Shown here: piece by piece, positions 11,491 through 22,669 of the stretch
How the letters are laid out: every line of letters starts with the position of its first letter
Position numbering within the stretch: the stretch's first letter is position 1
Assembly: GCA_036971475.1 (NCBI GenBank)
Contig: JBAIZL010000007.1
Coordinates: 28,925,447 to 28,989,446 of the forward strand
Direction of reading: 5' to 3'
DNA: 64,000 nt
From: Prosapia bicincta
Taxonomy: Eukaryota > Arthropoda > Insecta > Hemiptera > Cercopidae
Program-made: the position numbers and the translations under genes
Notes under the pieces: generated by a model
The model's database searches: none
Told to the model about the DNA's origin: nothing
Seen by the model: only the letters and a program-made list of their open reading frames with translations

Positions 11491-11804
11491 ACCTTTAGAC
11501 AATGCGAGTAATTTTTCCGGGTACTAGATCACATACCGTATGTGTATGATGTGATGAGGGACTTCTTGGATAAAGGATCTCAAAATATACTTGTAAGAAT
11601 TTAATTTTACATATATTATATGACACTTTAGATTGTAGGAAATAATACTGATAGATAGACTGTAAATAAGGTTTCAGTGTAGGAATTGAACAATGTATGC
11701 ATATCAAAATTCAGTCTCATAATAATGTTAGAGAATATAGACTAAAATTTAAGAACGCAAGATTTTCATAAGTGCAGAGAGTTCAAACTCTCAACATACG
11801 TAGA

Positions 11805-12968
11805 CAGGGTGTCTAGTAAAATAGCTTGAAGAAATTCCCTGAGTTTTCCCTGACTTTTCCAGGGTGTCTAGTAAAATAGCTTGAAGAAATTCCCTGAGTT
11901 TTCCCTGACTTTTCCTCTTTTAGATGTCTATAGAAAGCCCAGTTTACATTGATATCTGAAGGATCTTGGATAAATCCAGACTTTGAAGAACGAATTGAGT
12001 AACTCTTTTGCTTTTGTGTCTGTAAGGAACACAGAACTAAAATATTGAGCTTTCACTTCATCCGTCTCTGCATCCCAATACCTAACACTCAAATCCATTT
12101 GGGCTCTTTGTGATATTTTGTTTAAACTTTCATCAAAGCCAATTACATAGTTAGAATTTGAATTTAATTATGTCAGTAACAGGCCTTTAATATAATTTGA
12201 TAAACCGATTACAACACTATAGGAAATGTTATCTTTCCCCAATCTCATGTTCTGTGCAATGGTGCTATCAGGGAACATCCTTAGAAAGAGGCACACTACC
12301 TTCTGCATTGCGTAAAGAAGTGTTGCATTACTAAATTCACGCACCATATAATCTCTGCTTCAGTCACTTTATCCTTTAGTTTATATTTATCCTAAGGAAG
12401 GAGGGGAGGTAATGACGACATCTGCATGACGCACTTGCCGGCTACGGCAATGAAAACTGGAACCTTCCATGTTGAAATAAACAGTGTACAAATAATCACC
12501 GTCAAATAAAACACATACTATCACGAGTCTAGACAAATAGCTGGCTACGAATGTTTACACAGCGTTCTGTGTGGTCAGAAACAGACTGAGTTATCTGTTA
12601 TCCCCACCTGTCCATATGATAACAGAACCACTGCGCACCCCAAGGCCACGGTCCAGGCTAAAACCTCCCAGCTGTACCAACTCGACACGTTTAATATTTA
12701 TTGACATAAGTCCTGAAGTCATAGCATTGGGCTTATCAAATAAATAATGGGCATCTAAATAAAGAAGTGTTATTTCCTGACTGCCCTGCCCCTAAACCAG
12801 CCCGCTGGCTTACAATACCAAATATTCGAGAGCAATGGACACTAGTTTTGTTTCTAATCAAAATAAATATTTACCCGATTTTTTAAAATTTTCCCTGAAT
12901 TTTCCAGAATCTTCAAATTCCCTGACTTTTCCAGGTTTTCCCGGTTTTCCCTGTCACTAGACACCCTG
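11805..12968 (-). mobile_element. hAT-like DNA transposon, degraded
   Basis: The ends are CAGGGTGTCTAGT and its inverted form ACTAGACACCCTG, flanked by GTAGA on both sides (11,800-11,804 and 12,969-12,973). The uninterrupted paralogue at 53.45 kb has one GTAGA. The left 57 bases are tandemly duplicated (11,805-11,918). Between about 12,360 and 11,930 the minus strand encodes pieces such as YVIGFDESLNKISQRAQMDL and VRYWDAETDEVKAQYFSSVF. These are typical of hAT-related transposases found widely in arthropods. An in-frame stop and lost sequence make it inactive. The 5-bp duplication is shorter than the usual 8 bp of hAT elements. Confidence 0.7.
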
Positions 12969-13062
12969 GTAGAGAACCACTTAGTGATGAATGTGTGCAA
13001 ATTTACAAGTGACAGGATTTTTTTTAAAAGATGTTATGTAAAAGATTTGTTTAAAGATTCGT

Positions 13063-13415
13063 ATTACAATGAAAATATTGGAAAGAACCCCAATACCACA
13101 AAAATAATCAAAAATAAATAAAACAAGTTACTTAAGATTAAACCCTAATGTACATTTTGATGACCATGTCATCATTACACAGGGTCTTATTACAAAATTA
13201 CAATCTAGCAAACAAGAAGTTACAAACTTCAGACTAAGATGATTCACTCTACTTTATAACTTCTTGTTTGCCAGATTATAATTTTGTAATAAGACCCTGT
13301 GTAATGATGACATGGTCATCGAAATGTACATTAGGGTTTAATCTTAAGTAACTGGTTTTACTTGTTATTTTTGTGGTATTGGGGTTCTTTCCAATATTTT
13401 CATTGTAATACAATG
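13063..13415. mobile_element. Family B2 foldback element
   Basis: The arms ATTACAATGAAAATATTGGA (13,067) and TCCAATATTTTCATTGTAAT (about 13,392) open a long inverted repeat of about 140 bases per arm around a central spacer. Similar arms occur at 62,165-62,335, joined to a Penelope-like coding remnant. Each arm holds a stem-loop followed by GAAATGTACATT (plus at about 13,303-13,335; mutated to AAAATGTACATT on the minus arm), which resembles the 3' half of a hammerhead. Confidence 0.8.
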
Positions 13416-13539
13416 TGTACAATAGCACCACTGTACTCTTGATATTGTATAAAGATATTGTTTTTATGCTTGGAAACCTGGAAAATCTAGTGAACTGATG
13501 ATAATAGTAGGACACATTGACTGTGTAAGTGAAGATTTA

Positions 13540-14194
13540 GGAACATGAATGATTTATAACATAAATAATTATTAAACGACGTAATTGTGGAACAAATTAC
13601 ACAAAAATCACATTTCTATCTGTATTTATATGGAATCTACACAACAATTAAATAAAGAAGTACTGCAAAAGCTGGGAAATAGGGTAGTGTCGTGTGCAAC
13701 TTGACAAAAATGAATGGACTTATATACGGGTCAAGGAACATCATATACATTACACATTAGTATATTAATTAATATACCTGTGGTTGAAATGTAAATTTCC
13801 AGAATACCTTCAAGGGTCACCCACACACATAAATTAATTCCTACTCTTCATAAAGGTTATTACAAAATGTCCTCCTCTATAAACTCACCCGTTTTAATTA
13901 TTTACAACTAATATCATTAATAAAAATATTTACAGCTTTTATAGTGAATGTAAACTATCTTGTAGACATGGCCTTTGGCTTCTACATAAACCAACAAGAT
14001 CATTTCCCACAACACCAAGAACACACTAAATCTCTCGTAAGTTAACCTTAACATACTACCCTTCAAGTTACAATTCTATGATAACTAAAAGTTATCATAT
14101 ATAGTTTTTTCATTACCATTCTATCAACACAAGTTCAAATTGATCAAGAGTAGAAATTAAGACACATCACCTGAACGATCATCCATCCCCGTTT
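13540..14194. other. AT-rich intergenic stretch
   Basis: I see no coding sequence or clear repeat. Confidence 0.4.
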
Positions 14195-14195
14195 A

Positions 14196-14777
14196 ATAAC
14201 AAAGAATAAATTATATAATTAGTATTTAAGGTTTCAAAAACAAATTAGTTACGGTATATAAAAAACTGTTGCAAGCACAAAAAATCCTTTACAGCATTAC
14301 TGGCAATATGTATTATACTAGTAAAAGTTAATATTGATTTATCCAATTTTTCAATGAGAACAAAATATTTTTTCGAAGTTCTAAGGTTTCCATATAAGGT
14401 TTCAGTTTTATTCAAGGTCTGTTTTTAGCAGGTTTCACTGTATGTTTTACAAATTCATTTGTCTTTCAATTATTTATTGCATATGTATAACAAAGAATAA
14501 ATTATATAATTAGTATTTAAGGTTTCAAAAACAAATTAGTTACGGTATATAAAAAACTGTTGCAAGCACAAAAAATCCTTTACAGCATTACTGGCAATAT
14601 GTATTATACTAGTAAAAGTTAATATTGATTTATCCAATTTTTCAATGAGAACAAAATATTTTTTCGAAGTTCTAAGGTTTCCATATAAGGTTTCAGTTTT
14701 ATTCAAGGTCTGTTTTTAGCAGGTTTCACTGTATGTTTTACAAATTCATTTGTCTTTCAATTATTTATTGCATATGT
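14196..14777. repeat. 291-bp direct tandem duplication
   Basis: 14,196-14,486 and 14,487-14,777 appear identical or nearly so, from AACAAAGAATAAATTATATA through TTATTTATTGCATATGT. The near-identity implies a very recent duplication or an assembly artefact. No coding sequence is present. Confidence 0.95.
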
Positions 14778-14824
14778 GTTCTTCAAAGTTGATTCTCTTT
14801 TATATTAATACAGGAAAAAAAGAA

Positions 14825-14826
<2 letters not shown>

Positions 14827-14905
<79 letters not shown>
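14827..14905. repeat. (TA)n microsatellite
   Basis: A pure AT run abuts the family D inverted pair on its left side. Confidence 0.95.
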
Positions 14906-14908
<3 letters not shown>

Positions 14909-15096
14909 GTTAATATATTACTATTGTAAGTAATTTTATCCACCATTAAGTGCAATAATTTTACCTTGAGTAATGAGGCACCTTTCGGTCACTTGATGGT
15001 GACCAAATTATTGCACTTAATGGTGGATAAAATTACTTACAATAGTAATATATTAGCTTCATAAAGTCAGTGCAACGGAAAAACAATGGATAACGT

Positions 15097-15160
<64 letters not shown>
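14906..15160. mobile_element. Family D foldback pair and (TA)n
   Basis: The left arm (GAAGTTAATATATTACTATT onward) and right arm (CAATAGTAATATATTAGCTT) surround a centre with a minus-strand remnant of the hammerhead-like motif (about 14,970-15,008). Stem II, GAA and AGGUGCCU are kept, but the 8-nt core is replaced. The right side ends in AACGTAAAATAT and a (TA)n run (15,103-15,160). Confidence 0.75.
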
Positions 15161-15161
<1 letters not shown>

Positions 15162-15169
15162 TTCTTTTA

Positions 15170-16200
15170 AATATATTTGTTAAAAATTTAATAATTTTTT
15201 ACAAAATGAAGTAAATAATAATTAATTTATTGAGCGCCAGATCTATATTTCAAACAGAAAAATTTAGTGCAGTAATATTTGAATTTTTAGATGTCACAAA
15301 CAACTGATTACTTACTTAATTGAACTTTATTGGCACTAAATATTTATTAATAATTTACAATGTTTTACTGTATAATTGATGCTATGCTAGCAACCCTAAC
15401 TTCAGTAGTAAAACAGAAAAGAAACTTTACAAATAACAGCTGTTTGGCCTTAAGTCTAATATTATTTTAACCAACATGTAATTAATTAAATTTATCTCTA
15501 GGTGCGTGATGGCTTGTATTTTATAAATTTATTATGCCAGTCTTCTAAATCTACTTTTTGGGTACAAGAAGTTAATTTTATAACAATTTAATTTTTAATA
15601 ATTAGCTAATTTGCTAAATAGAATTTGAATAAGCCTGGTCGGTTCCCAGTTTTCTCTGGTATAGATAGGCCTGGTGTGGTCTACTTGGTTTTCAATATGC
15701 CGGAGGAACTTATTCCCTCTTGGATATTTACGTGTTACTCCTTCGGAAGTTGTATCTCTTATGACTTCTCGACTCCGTCACCTCTTACATCCTTGGCTCC
15801 CAGATATTCTACCCTCTCTGGATGCCAAAACTGTCTTAATCCCTAATCATTCCTCTAGCCATTTCATCTCCGGCTCCCAGATATCAACTACTCTCTTCAA
15901 CTAGTAAATCTTAACTGGACTTTCTCCTCGACTCCTTAAAGCTCACGATTTTAATGCTTCCTCTCTCCCCTTGTCAACAGACGGAGACCTTTCTTTTCTT
16001 ATTACACCTAATCCTGGACTGTTTTCTATCTGTTGTTTTGAATTTTTAAAAATACTTTCTGCTTCCCCACATTACTGGTTTTGGAAATTAACGTACATCT
16101 CCAAAAAACAGTTTGCTTTCGGAATTGCACACACCTGTGGGCTTTGTTGCTCATAAATTTATGTGTCCGTTCCTTTGTTTTTCGAGTTCCCAGATTAATG
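15170..16200. other. Intergenic stretch, no gene recognised
   Basis: Pyrimidine-rich on the plus strand between about 15,620 and 16,180, which opens short overlapping frames. None resembles a known domain and there are no convincing splice sites. Confidence 0.35.
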
Positions 16201-16261
16201 TTTCTATGAATCTGAATGTTTGTTCTTTTTTACAATAACCGCAACACAGCTATCCATCTAC

Positions 16262-17836
16262 AGATTTACAATACATCAACCACAGCTACTGTATCACCTC
16301 CATTACTTCTAGTTGTTCCATTGCCTTCATCAACCACAACTACTATATCATCTCCATTACTTCTAGTTGGTCCATTACCTTCATCAACCACAGCTACTAT
16401 ATCACCACCGTTACTTCTAGTTGTTTCATTACCTTCATCAACCCCAACTACTATATCATCTCCATTACTTCTAGTTGCTCCATTACCTTCATCAACCACA
16501 GATACTATATCACCTCCGTTACTTCTAGTTGTCCCATTACCCATCAACCACAACTACTATATCACCTCCGTTACCTCTCGTTGTCCCATTACCTCTATTG
16601 ACCGCAGTTACTATATCACCTCTGTTACCTCTAGTTGTTCCATTACCTCTATCGACCGCAGCTACTATATCACCTCTGTTACCTCTAGTTGTTCCATTAC
16701 CTCTATTGACCACAGTTACTATATCACCTCCATTACCTCTAGTTGTCCCATTACCTCTATCGACCGCAGCTACTATATCACCTCTGTTACCTCTAGTTGT
16801 CCCATTACCTCTATTGACCGCAGTTACTATATCACCTCTGTTACCTCTAGTTGTTCCATTACCTCTATCGACCGCAGCTACTATATCACCTCTGTTACCT
16901 CTAGTTGTCCCATTACCTCTATTGACCGCAGTTACTATATCACCTCTGTTACCTCTAGTTGTCCCATTACCTCTATTGACCGCAGTTACTATATCACCTC
17001 TGTTACCTCTATTGACCGCCGTTACTATATCACCTCTGTTACCTCTAGTTGTCACATTACCTCTATCGACCGCAGCTACTATATCACCTCTGTTACCTCT
17101 AGTTGTTCCATTACCTCTATTGACCGCAGCTACTATATCACCTTTGTTACCTCTAGTTGTTCCATTATCTCTATTGACCGCAGCTACTATATCACCTCTG
17201 TTACCTCTAGTTGTCCCATTACCTCTATCGACCGCAGCTACTATATCACCTCTGTTACCTCTAGTTGTCCCATTACCTCTATTGACCGCAGTTACTATAT
17301 CACCTCTGTTACCTCTAGTTGTCCCATTACCTCTATTGACCGCAGTTACTATATCACCTCTGTTACCTCTAGTTGTCCCATTACCTCTATTGACCGCAGT
17401 TACTATATCACCTCTGTTACCTCTAGTTGTTCCATTACCTCTATTGACCGCAGTTACTATATCACCTCTGTTACCTCTAGTTGTCTCATTACCTCTATTG
17501 ACCGCAGCTACTATATCACCTCTGTTACCTCTAGTTGTCCCATTACCTCTATTGACCGCAGTTACTATATCACCTCTGTTACCTCTAGTTGTTCCATTAT
17601 CTCTATTGACCGCAGCTACTATATCACCTCTGTTACCTCTAGTTGTTCCATTACCTCTATCGACCGCAGTTACTATATCACCTCTGTTACCTCTAGTTGT
17701 CCCATTACCTCTATTGACCGCAGTTACTATATCACCTCTGTTACCTCTAGTTGTCCCATTACCTCTATTGACCGCAGTTACTATATCACCTCTGTTACCT
17801 CTAGTTGTTCCATTACCTCTATCGACCGCAGCTACT
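16262..17836. repeat. 54-bp minisatellite, about 29 copies
   Basis: The unit reads ACCGCAGTTACTATATCACC followed by TCTGTTACCTCTAGTTGTCC and CATTACCTCTATTG, 54 bases in total. The first five or so units are an older variant (TCAACCACAGCTACTATATC). One unit near 16,985-17,020 lacks 18 bases. Because 54 is a multiple of three and the unit has no stop in several frames, the array produces long open frames on both strands: 562 and 436 codons on plus, 172 on minus. These have only simple repeat translations (SYYITSVTSSCPITSIDR). I read it as non-coding. Confidence 0.9.
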
Positions 17837-17849
17837 TAAACCAATCCTT

Positions 17850-19600
17850 CAATGCAAGATTTTCAAAATCTAATTCTAAGCCCCTTTCCATTAGAGCAGT
17901 TTAGGTCTGACATTTTTCAATTCATTTAACCTATTTTATACTGCTGTTTGTTTAATATTTCCTGTTCTTTATTAGTATCAGATTACTGTTTTCTAATTCT
18001 TTATTTATTACATTTCTCTTAGATTTATCCTTACAAATAAAACTTCCTTCTGTCATATACAAATGGAACTGAAAGTAATAAAAAATAAATTTTATAAAAA
18101 CGCATTTTGAAATTAAAAGATTAAGATTGTATTCAATCTGATTCAATGTTATCCTAAAAGGCTTACATAATTTGTGCATTGACAAAAAATAAGTTGTAGT
18201 AGAGATAATATACAGTACTTGTGTTCATTAACATTTAAATGTTCTTTGACGAGCAAATAAAAAAAATGTTTACAAGGTTCATGAACATTGTACTAACAAT
18301 GATGGCATCCATTAACAGATAAAAACTACGACTAATCCCATGAAACATGTTCATTATCTGTTGTAATAGAGAGCCCAGTTAAAATTTTGTTTTTCAACTC
18401 CTTCATCATTGATTCATATTAATATTTATTAATTTTTTATCAGTTATTATTTTTTGTTTGTTAATATGGCATTTTTAAAATATATTTTATTACTAAGCTG
18501 ACTGTTTTCAATGCCAAATAACCTAGATGTTTGTACAATCCTGTATAAATGTTGTTTTTTTAATTCTACATTGATGTTATATTTCTTCATATTTATTATA
18601 AAAGTGAAATATTTTTTCAGCAACAACTTTTTCACAATAAAAAAAAATAATAAAAACTCAAGACAACAGAATAAACATAAATCAACACAATTAACACTTT
18701 TGGTAAAATAATAATTGTACATATATGTGTATCATGGAATAAGGGTTCAAAATGTTGTACTATGGCATAACGTTTAAAAGAGTTTTTTTATAATTGAATA
18801 CTGGGAAGATTTTTCTTTTCTAAATGAATTTCAGTTTTTGTAACAAGAAAATGAGCCCTCTATTAACAAGTGTTTGGTTCAAAAAAAAATGATAGCTTCA
18901 AAAAAAAAGTAATTGAAAGTCATATGAATAGGATAATGTTTATTTGGTCAAACATTAGAAATAAAATTAATAAATTTGATTAGTAAATAATAGATTATTG
19001 TCTAAAAGGAATGTACAGTACTTAACTACTGTTTTCCAAATGAAATATCAAAGTTATAAAACACAGAGATTATGAAATAAACAATGCTTTTATTACATCT
19101 AAGAAACTCATTTCTTGCAGGTGTTTCACAGAAAAAATAAATTGACTATTTTATGGTACTTTAACGATACTGTAAACAGAGCACACCTGTTTATTTCAGC
19201 CTTCTTATGAATAGTTACTGCCGTGGGTAGAGCAAGATCAATGACAGATTATATTCCTTATTAATAAATCAGGATAAATTGTTTCAAGTATTTATTGAAA
19301 ACCCATAAATTTATATCACTTTTAGTTCTTCATTAAAATACTGGTCTACTACTAGAAAAAGTAAAAATTATAGGTAGAAATTATGTCCACTACTAGACCG
19401 AGTTAGCATTGCTACTGAAGAGGGGAATACTCGCAGACTACTATCGAATAAAGTAAACCTTGCATGTGGAAAATTTGAGAAACTACTGTTACTATGATCT
19501 TAGTCTTCTCTACTGTCGAAATGTTTCCTTGCTCAAGTAGTAAACTAGCTAAAATTAAATATTTGTGTGCCCTATATTCCTTCAACTTTGAAGAAATAGT
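17850..19600. other. AT-rich intergenic stretch
   Basis: Very AT-rich, with no gene, RNA or clear repeat family seen. Confidence 0.4.
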
Positions 19601-19601
19601 A

Positions 19602-20533
19602 CAGTAATACCCAGTACGTAGGACCAAGCGATAACCGTGTAAGGCGAATTCACGTAAGTCGGAGTAAAATTTTACATACGATCAGATAGGAATCATGTTT
19701 AATTGGGACCAAAAACTAAATAAATTAATAATTTAGAAGAAAAATGTGTATGTATTAAAATTTTAAATACATAATACAACAAAATATTATATTATCTACA
19801 TACATATTACAAAGAAGTAAAACCAAGTTATTTTGACATAGATGACTTCATAAAATCTAGTAAATTCGTTTGAAGAATTGTAGTTTTTTCTTCTCAAGCA
19901 CAATTTCCTCGTAACTCGCTAATTTTTTTAAAGCATCTAAAACATTGAATTGATTCTAAAAATATTCAACATAGAGCTCGTTTTTCTGTCTCATAGCTTC
20001 ATGCAGATGCGCAAATGATCTTCTTGTGGAATAAGATTTAAATGTTTTGATAACTCCCTGATCCATCGGTTGAAGCAAACTAGTTGTGTTTGGTAGAAAA
20101 AATATCACTTTCACGCGTGTGTCAAAATTAGTTAAAATAGTAGGAGGTTGCCAGGTGCATTGTCAATTAATAGGAATTACTTTAAATTTGTTTAAAGACC
20201 GACAATAACGTTTGACTTGAGGCACGAAATGATGACCAAACCAGTCCTAAGCTGTCACCCAAGTTTCCGATTCGACTTGCCCTTGGATTTTCTGACCGAT
20301 AAACTATGAGAGGATGCAACTTACAGTCACCAACTGTATTTGCGCTAACCATCACTGTCAATCGGTCTTTGGCGGCCTGAAAACTTTAAAATATTTTCTC
20401 TTCGTGAACTATAAGTTATCTTATGCATTTTCTTCCAGAACAGGCCAGTTTCTGCGTAACTCAGACAGCATTATTTAAAACCGCGTAACTTGGAAATCCT
20501 GTGAGACGGGGTAGCGAAAAGTCAAGGTATTAA
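19602..20533 (-). pseudogene. Tigger-1-like pogo transposase pseudogene
   Basis: The left end starts CAGTAATACCCAGTACGTAG, and the right side ends in a related inverted form (GTCAAGGTATTAATA). On the minus strand the translation shows transposase landmarks: the LxCxNPRAL-like region, LIDNAPGN with the catalytic aspartate (about 20,165), PNTTSLLQPMDQGVIKTFKS (about 20,045-20,100) and the FNVLDALKKL tail (about 19,940). Frameshifts and stops are present and the N-terminal half is missing, so it is inactive. A shorter relative lies at 25,677-26,151. Confidence 0.8.
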
Positions 20534-20949
20534 TATATTTCTGTTTAACACTACATTTTAGAGTATAGCTATTGTACAAACTTATTGTTTTTTTTATTTA
20601 TATCTGCAATTACAGTTTCTGCTGTATTTGTAAACAGCTGCTATTTTATAGATCCCCTTTGCTTGCTCTCTAAAAACTATCAACAAGTAGCAATTGATAA
20701 CAGAGGACTGATTCTCTCCGCAATAAATTATAGCTTACACTTTTAAATGTTGAAACTTGCCTATAGTAGCCCTTACTTTGCTTGTTTCGGGAGATGTGTC
20801 CCTTTGTCAACTCAGACCGTAACTGATCTCAAGGTTTACATAGATTAGGGTGGGGGTGGGATATTTTGGTGGTGTGGGTGTATTTTTTGTGTATTAGGAG
20901 TTATGATGTCAAAAAGTGTGTATGAGTTGTAATGGACTTGTAGGAGTTG

Positions 20950-21204
20950 TACAAAACTCCCTCAACTTCTTAGACCTCACAATTAAACGAACAGACAAAC
21001 AAACATAAATTCAACATATACCGAAAACCCACCAGCACTAATACGACCATACACAGTTCCTCAAACCACCCACACCAACATAAACTAGCTGCTTACAACA
21101 CCATGATATATCGCCTCCTTAAAACACCACTAGACAAAGATGAACACTACCAGTAGTTAAACACCATAAAATATATAGCACAAACGGACGGATACAACCC
21201 AACA
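20950..21204 (+). pseudogene. PLE reverse transcriptase C-terminal remnant
   Basis: With one frame change and one stop, the plus strand encodes SLNFLDLTIKR, then FNIYRKPTSTNTTIHSSSNH, HKLAAYNTMIYRLLKTPLDK and IKYIAQTDGYNPTMIDKLHN. This is the conserved thumb-side region that precedes the endonuclease in Penelope-like elements. It runs straight into the GIY-YIG frame. The catalytic YxDD part lies upstream in an intact element and is absent here. Confidence 0.8.
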
Positions 21205-21813
21205 ATGATCGACAAATTACACAACCGCCTAAAAAATAAACATAATAACCCAAATACAAACACACAAGATGACAATCCCATAAAATACTTATCAATACCA
21301 TACAGATCATCCAAAACCCACAATCTAACCAACACATTAAAAAAATACAACTACAAAATAGCTTACTCCACACACAGCACTCTCAACAAACAATTTAAAC
21401 CCAACAACAAAATCAACGACATTTACAACACCACTGGAGTTTACAAACTAACTTGCAGTTCATGCCCCAGTTTTTACATAGGCCAGACAGGGAGGTCATT
21501 CTACACACGTTACCAAGAACATATAAAAGCACTAAAAAACAATAACTACCAATCAAACTTCGCCGATCATCTCAACTCCACAAAACATGACTACATAGAC
21601 ATAACATCTAACCTACAAATTCTTTATAAACAACACAGAAATAACCAACGCTACACAACCGAACAATACGAAATATATAGGCACTTCAAACTACACCCTA
21701 CACACATACTCAATACACAATTACATTACAACTCACACGCACTTTTTGACATCATAACTCCTAATACACACAAAATACACCTACACCACCAAAATATCCC
21801 ACCCCCACCCTAA
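21205..21813 (+). CDS. GIY-YIG endonuclease domain of a Penelope-like element
   Basis: A 202-residue open frame. The GIY-YIG signature is complete: GVY at 78-80, paired cysteines C84 and C87, YIGQTGRSF starting at 91, catalytic arginine R102 in YTRYQEH, then H122 and H128. A glutamate in TTEQYEIYRHF (about 147-155) could serve as the metal-binding residue. In Penelope-like retroelements this domain nicks target DNA and is fused C-terminally to the reverse transcriptase. The first ~60 residues are still RT-linker sequence, so the ATG is not a true protein start. The frame is intact, but the upstream RT is broken, so the copy cannot act alone. Confidence 0.8.
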   Translation: MIDKLHNRLKNKHNNPNTNTQDDNPIKYLSIPYRSSKTHNLTNTLKKYNYKIAYSTHSTLNKQFKPNNKINDIYNTTGVYKLTCSSCPSFYIGQTGRSFYTRYQEHIKALKNNNYQSNFADHLNSTKHDYIDITSNLQILYKQHRNNQRYTTEQYEIYRHFKLHPTHILNTQLHYNSHALFDIITPNTHKIHLHHQNIPPPP

Positions 21814-21842
21814 CCTACGTAAACCTAGAGATCAGTTACGGT

Positions 21843-21888
21843 CTGAGTTGACAAAGGGACACATCTCCCGAAATGGCCGTCCTCATCA
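21843..21888 (+). ncRNA. Variant hammerhead-like motif, family A (PLE 3' flank)
   Basis: Stem I UGAG/CUCA, 8-nt core UUGACAAA, stem II GGGA/UCCC with loop CACAUC, GAA, near-palindromic AUGGCCGU, C17. The sense is that of the GIY-YIG ORF, as expected for PLE ribozymes. U3 and A8 replace C3 and G8. Confidence 0.5.
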
Positions 21889-21939
21889 AGCAAAGTAAGT
21901 GCTACTATAGGCAAGTTACAACATTTAAAAGTTTAAGTG

Positions 21940-22665
21940 ATTACTAGTAGCTCACGAGAAGATGGAATCAACAAATGATGATAAATTATAGGTTTTCTTT
22001 GATCTTGTCTACCGATTCAAGTTTTTGATAAGTCACAATCTTCTAGAGTGTTTCAGGGTTACTTTAACAAATATTAACTAAATATTTTGACTGATGTATC
22101 AAGACCTTCCTCCTCATTAGTTATCAATAAATTCTCTATTACAGTTCCTAAAAGAGATTTAACCTTGAATAGCATGTTATTTACAATTTCAAAGCAATAA
22201 AAACACCTTCCAAATATACTTCAATGAATCTCATCGTACTGAAATTCTTTTTTTTCAGAAACTTTATAAACCTATTTCTAATTCTCTCCCCATCAAATTC
22301 TAGGTTTTCTTTGATCTTGTCTATCAATTTATGTTTTTTAAAAGTTAGAATTCTATAGTTTACTTTATGAAATTTAAACATGAAAATAATAGGAGGCCGT
22401 TTTCCTATGACCTTTACATAAATTATTAACCGTATATATTTTGTAATACAATTACGTATGAAGCCTTTGGCTTACAGAAACCTAATTATACCTAAAATTA
22501 AATTCTTTTTAATTATCTGACTAATGAAATTTGTTGACCTTTCCAAGTATAGTAATTTCTTCTGTAGCTATCATGCTGTGGTTAGATAGAGGTTGATTGA
22601 CCTCTATCAATCAGAACCATTAGTGTACCCCAACAGTTCAGGTGGATGTAAATCTGCAACACATT
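21940..22665. other. AT-rich stretch, no gene seen
   Basis: Contains a short duplicated word (GGTTTTCTTTGATCTTGTCTA at about 21,992 and 22,303). Nothing else is supported. Confidence 0.35.
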
Positions 22666-22669
22666 TAGC

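Larger units (their letters stand above)
11540..13530. mobile_element. Family H repeat split by two later insertions
   Basis: Segments 11,540-11,804, 12,969-13,060 and about 13,460-13,530 align in order with one continuous stretch at 53,160-53,575. Shared words include GGGACTTC, GGATCTCAAAA, AGGAATTGAACAATGTA, TTAGTGATGAATGTGTGCAA and TATTGACTGTG. The gaps are filled by an hAT-like element and by a foldback. No coding capacity is recognised in the family H sequence itself. Confidence 0.7.
20737..21935 (+). mobile_element. Penelope-like element (family A) with inverted flanks
   Basis: Inverted flanks lie at about 20,737-20,940 and 21,725-21,935, sharing ACTTTTAAATGTT...GCCTATAGTAG, TTGTCAACTCAGACCGTAA and the GGGGGTGGGATATTTTGG stretch. 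They enclose a 5'-truncated reverse-transcriptase end and a GIY-YIG endonuclease on the plus strand. The right flank contains a hammerhead-like motif in the same sense as the ORF (21,843-21,888). The left flank has a deleted version on the minus strand (stem III missing, about 20,781-20,816). Related flanks without coding lie at 34,830-35,260. Confidence 0.8.

Noticed and set aside
16216..17904. 562-codon open frame on the plus strand (and a 436-codon overlapping one)
   Set aside because: Entirely produced by the 54-bp minisatellite; composition is a simple repeat and no splice or domain evidence exists.
18447..18722. Two opposing 66- and 91-codon frames
   Set aside because: AT-rich composition-driven frames (long K, N, F, I runs) with no domain.
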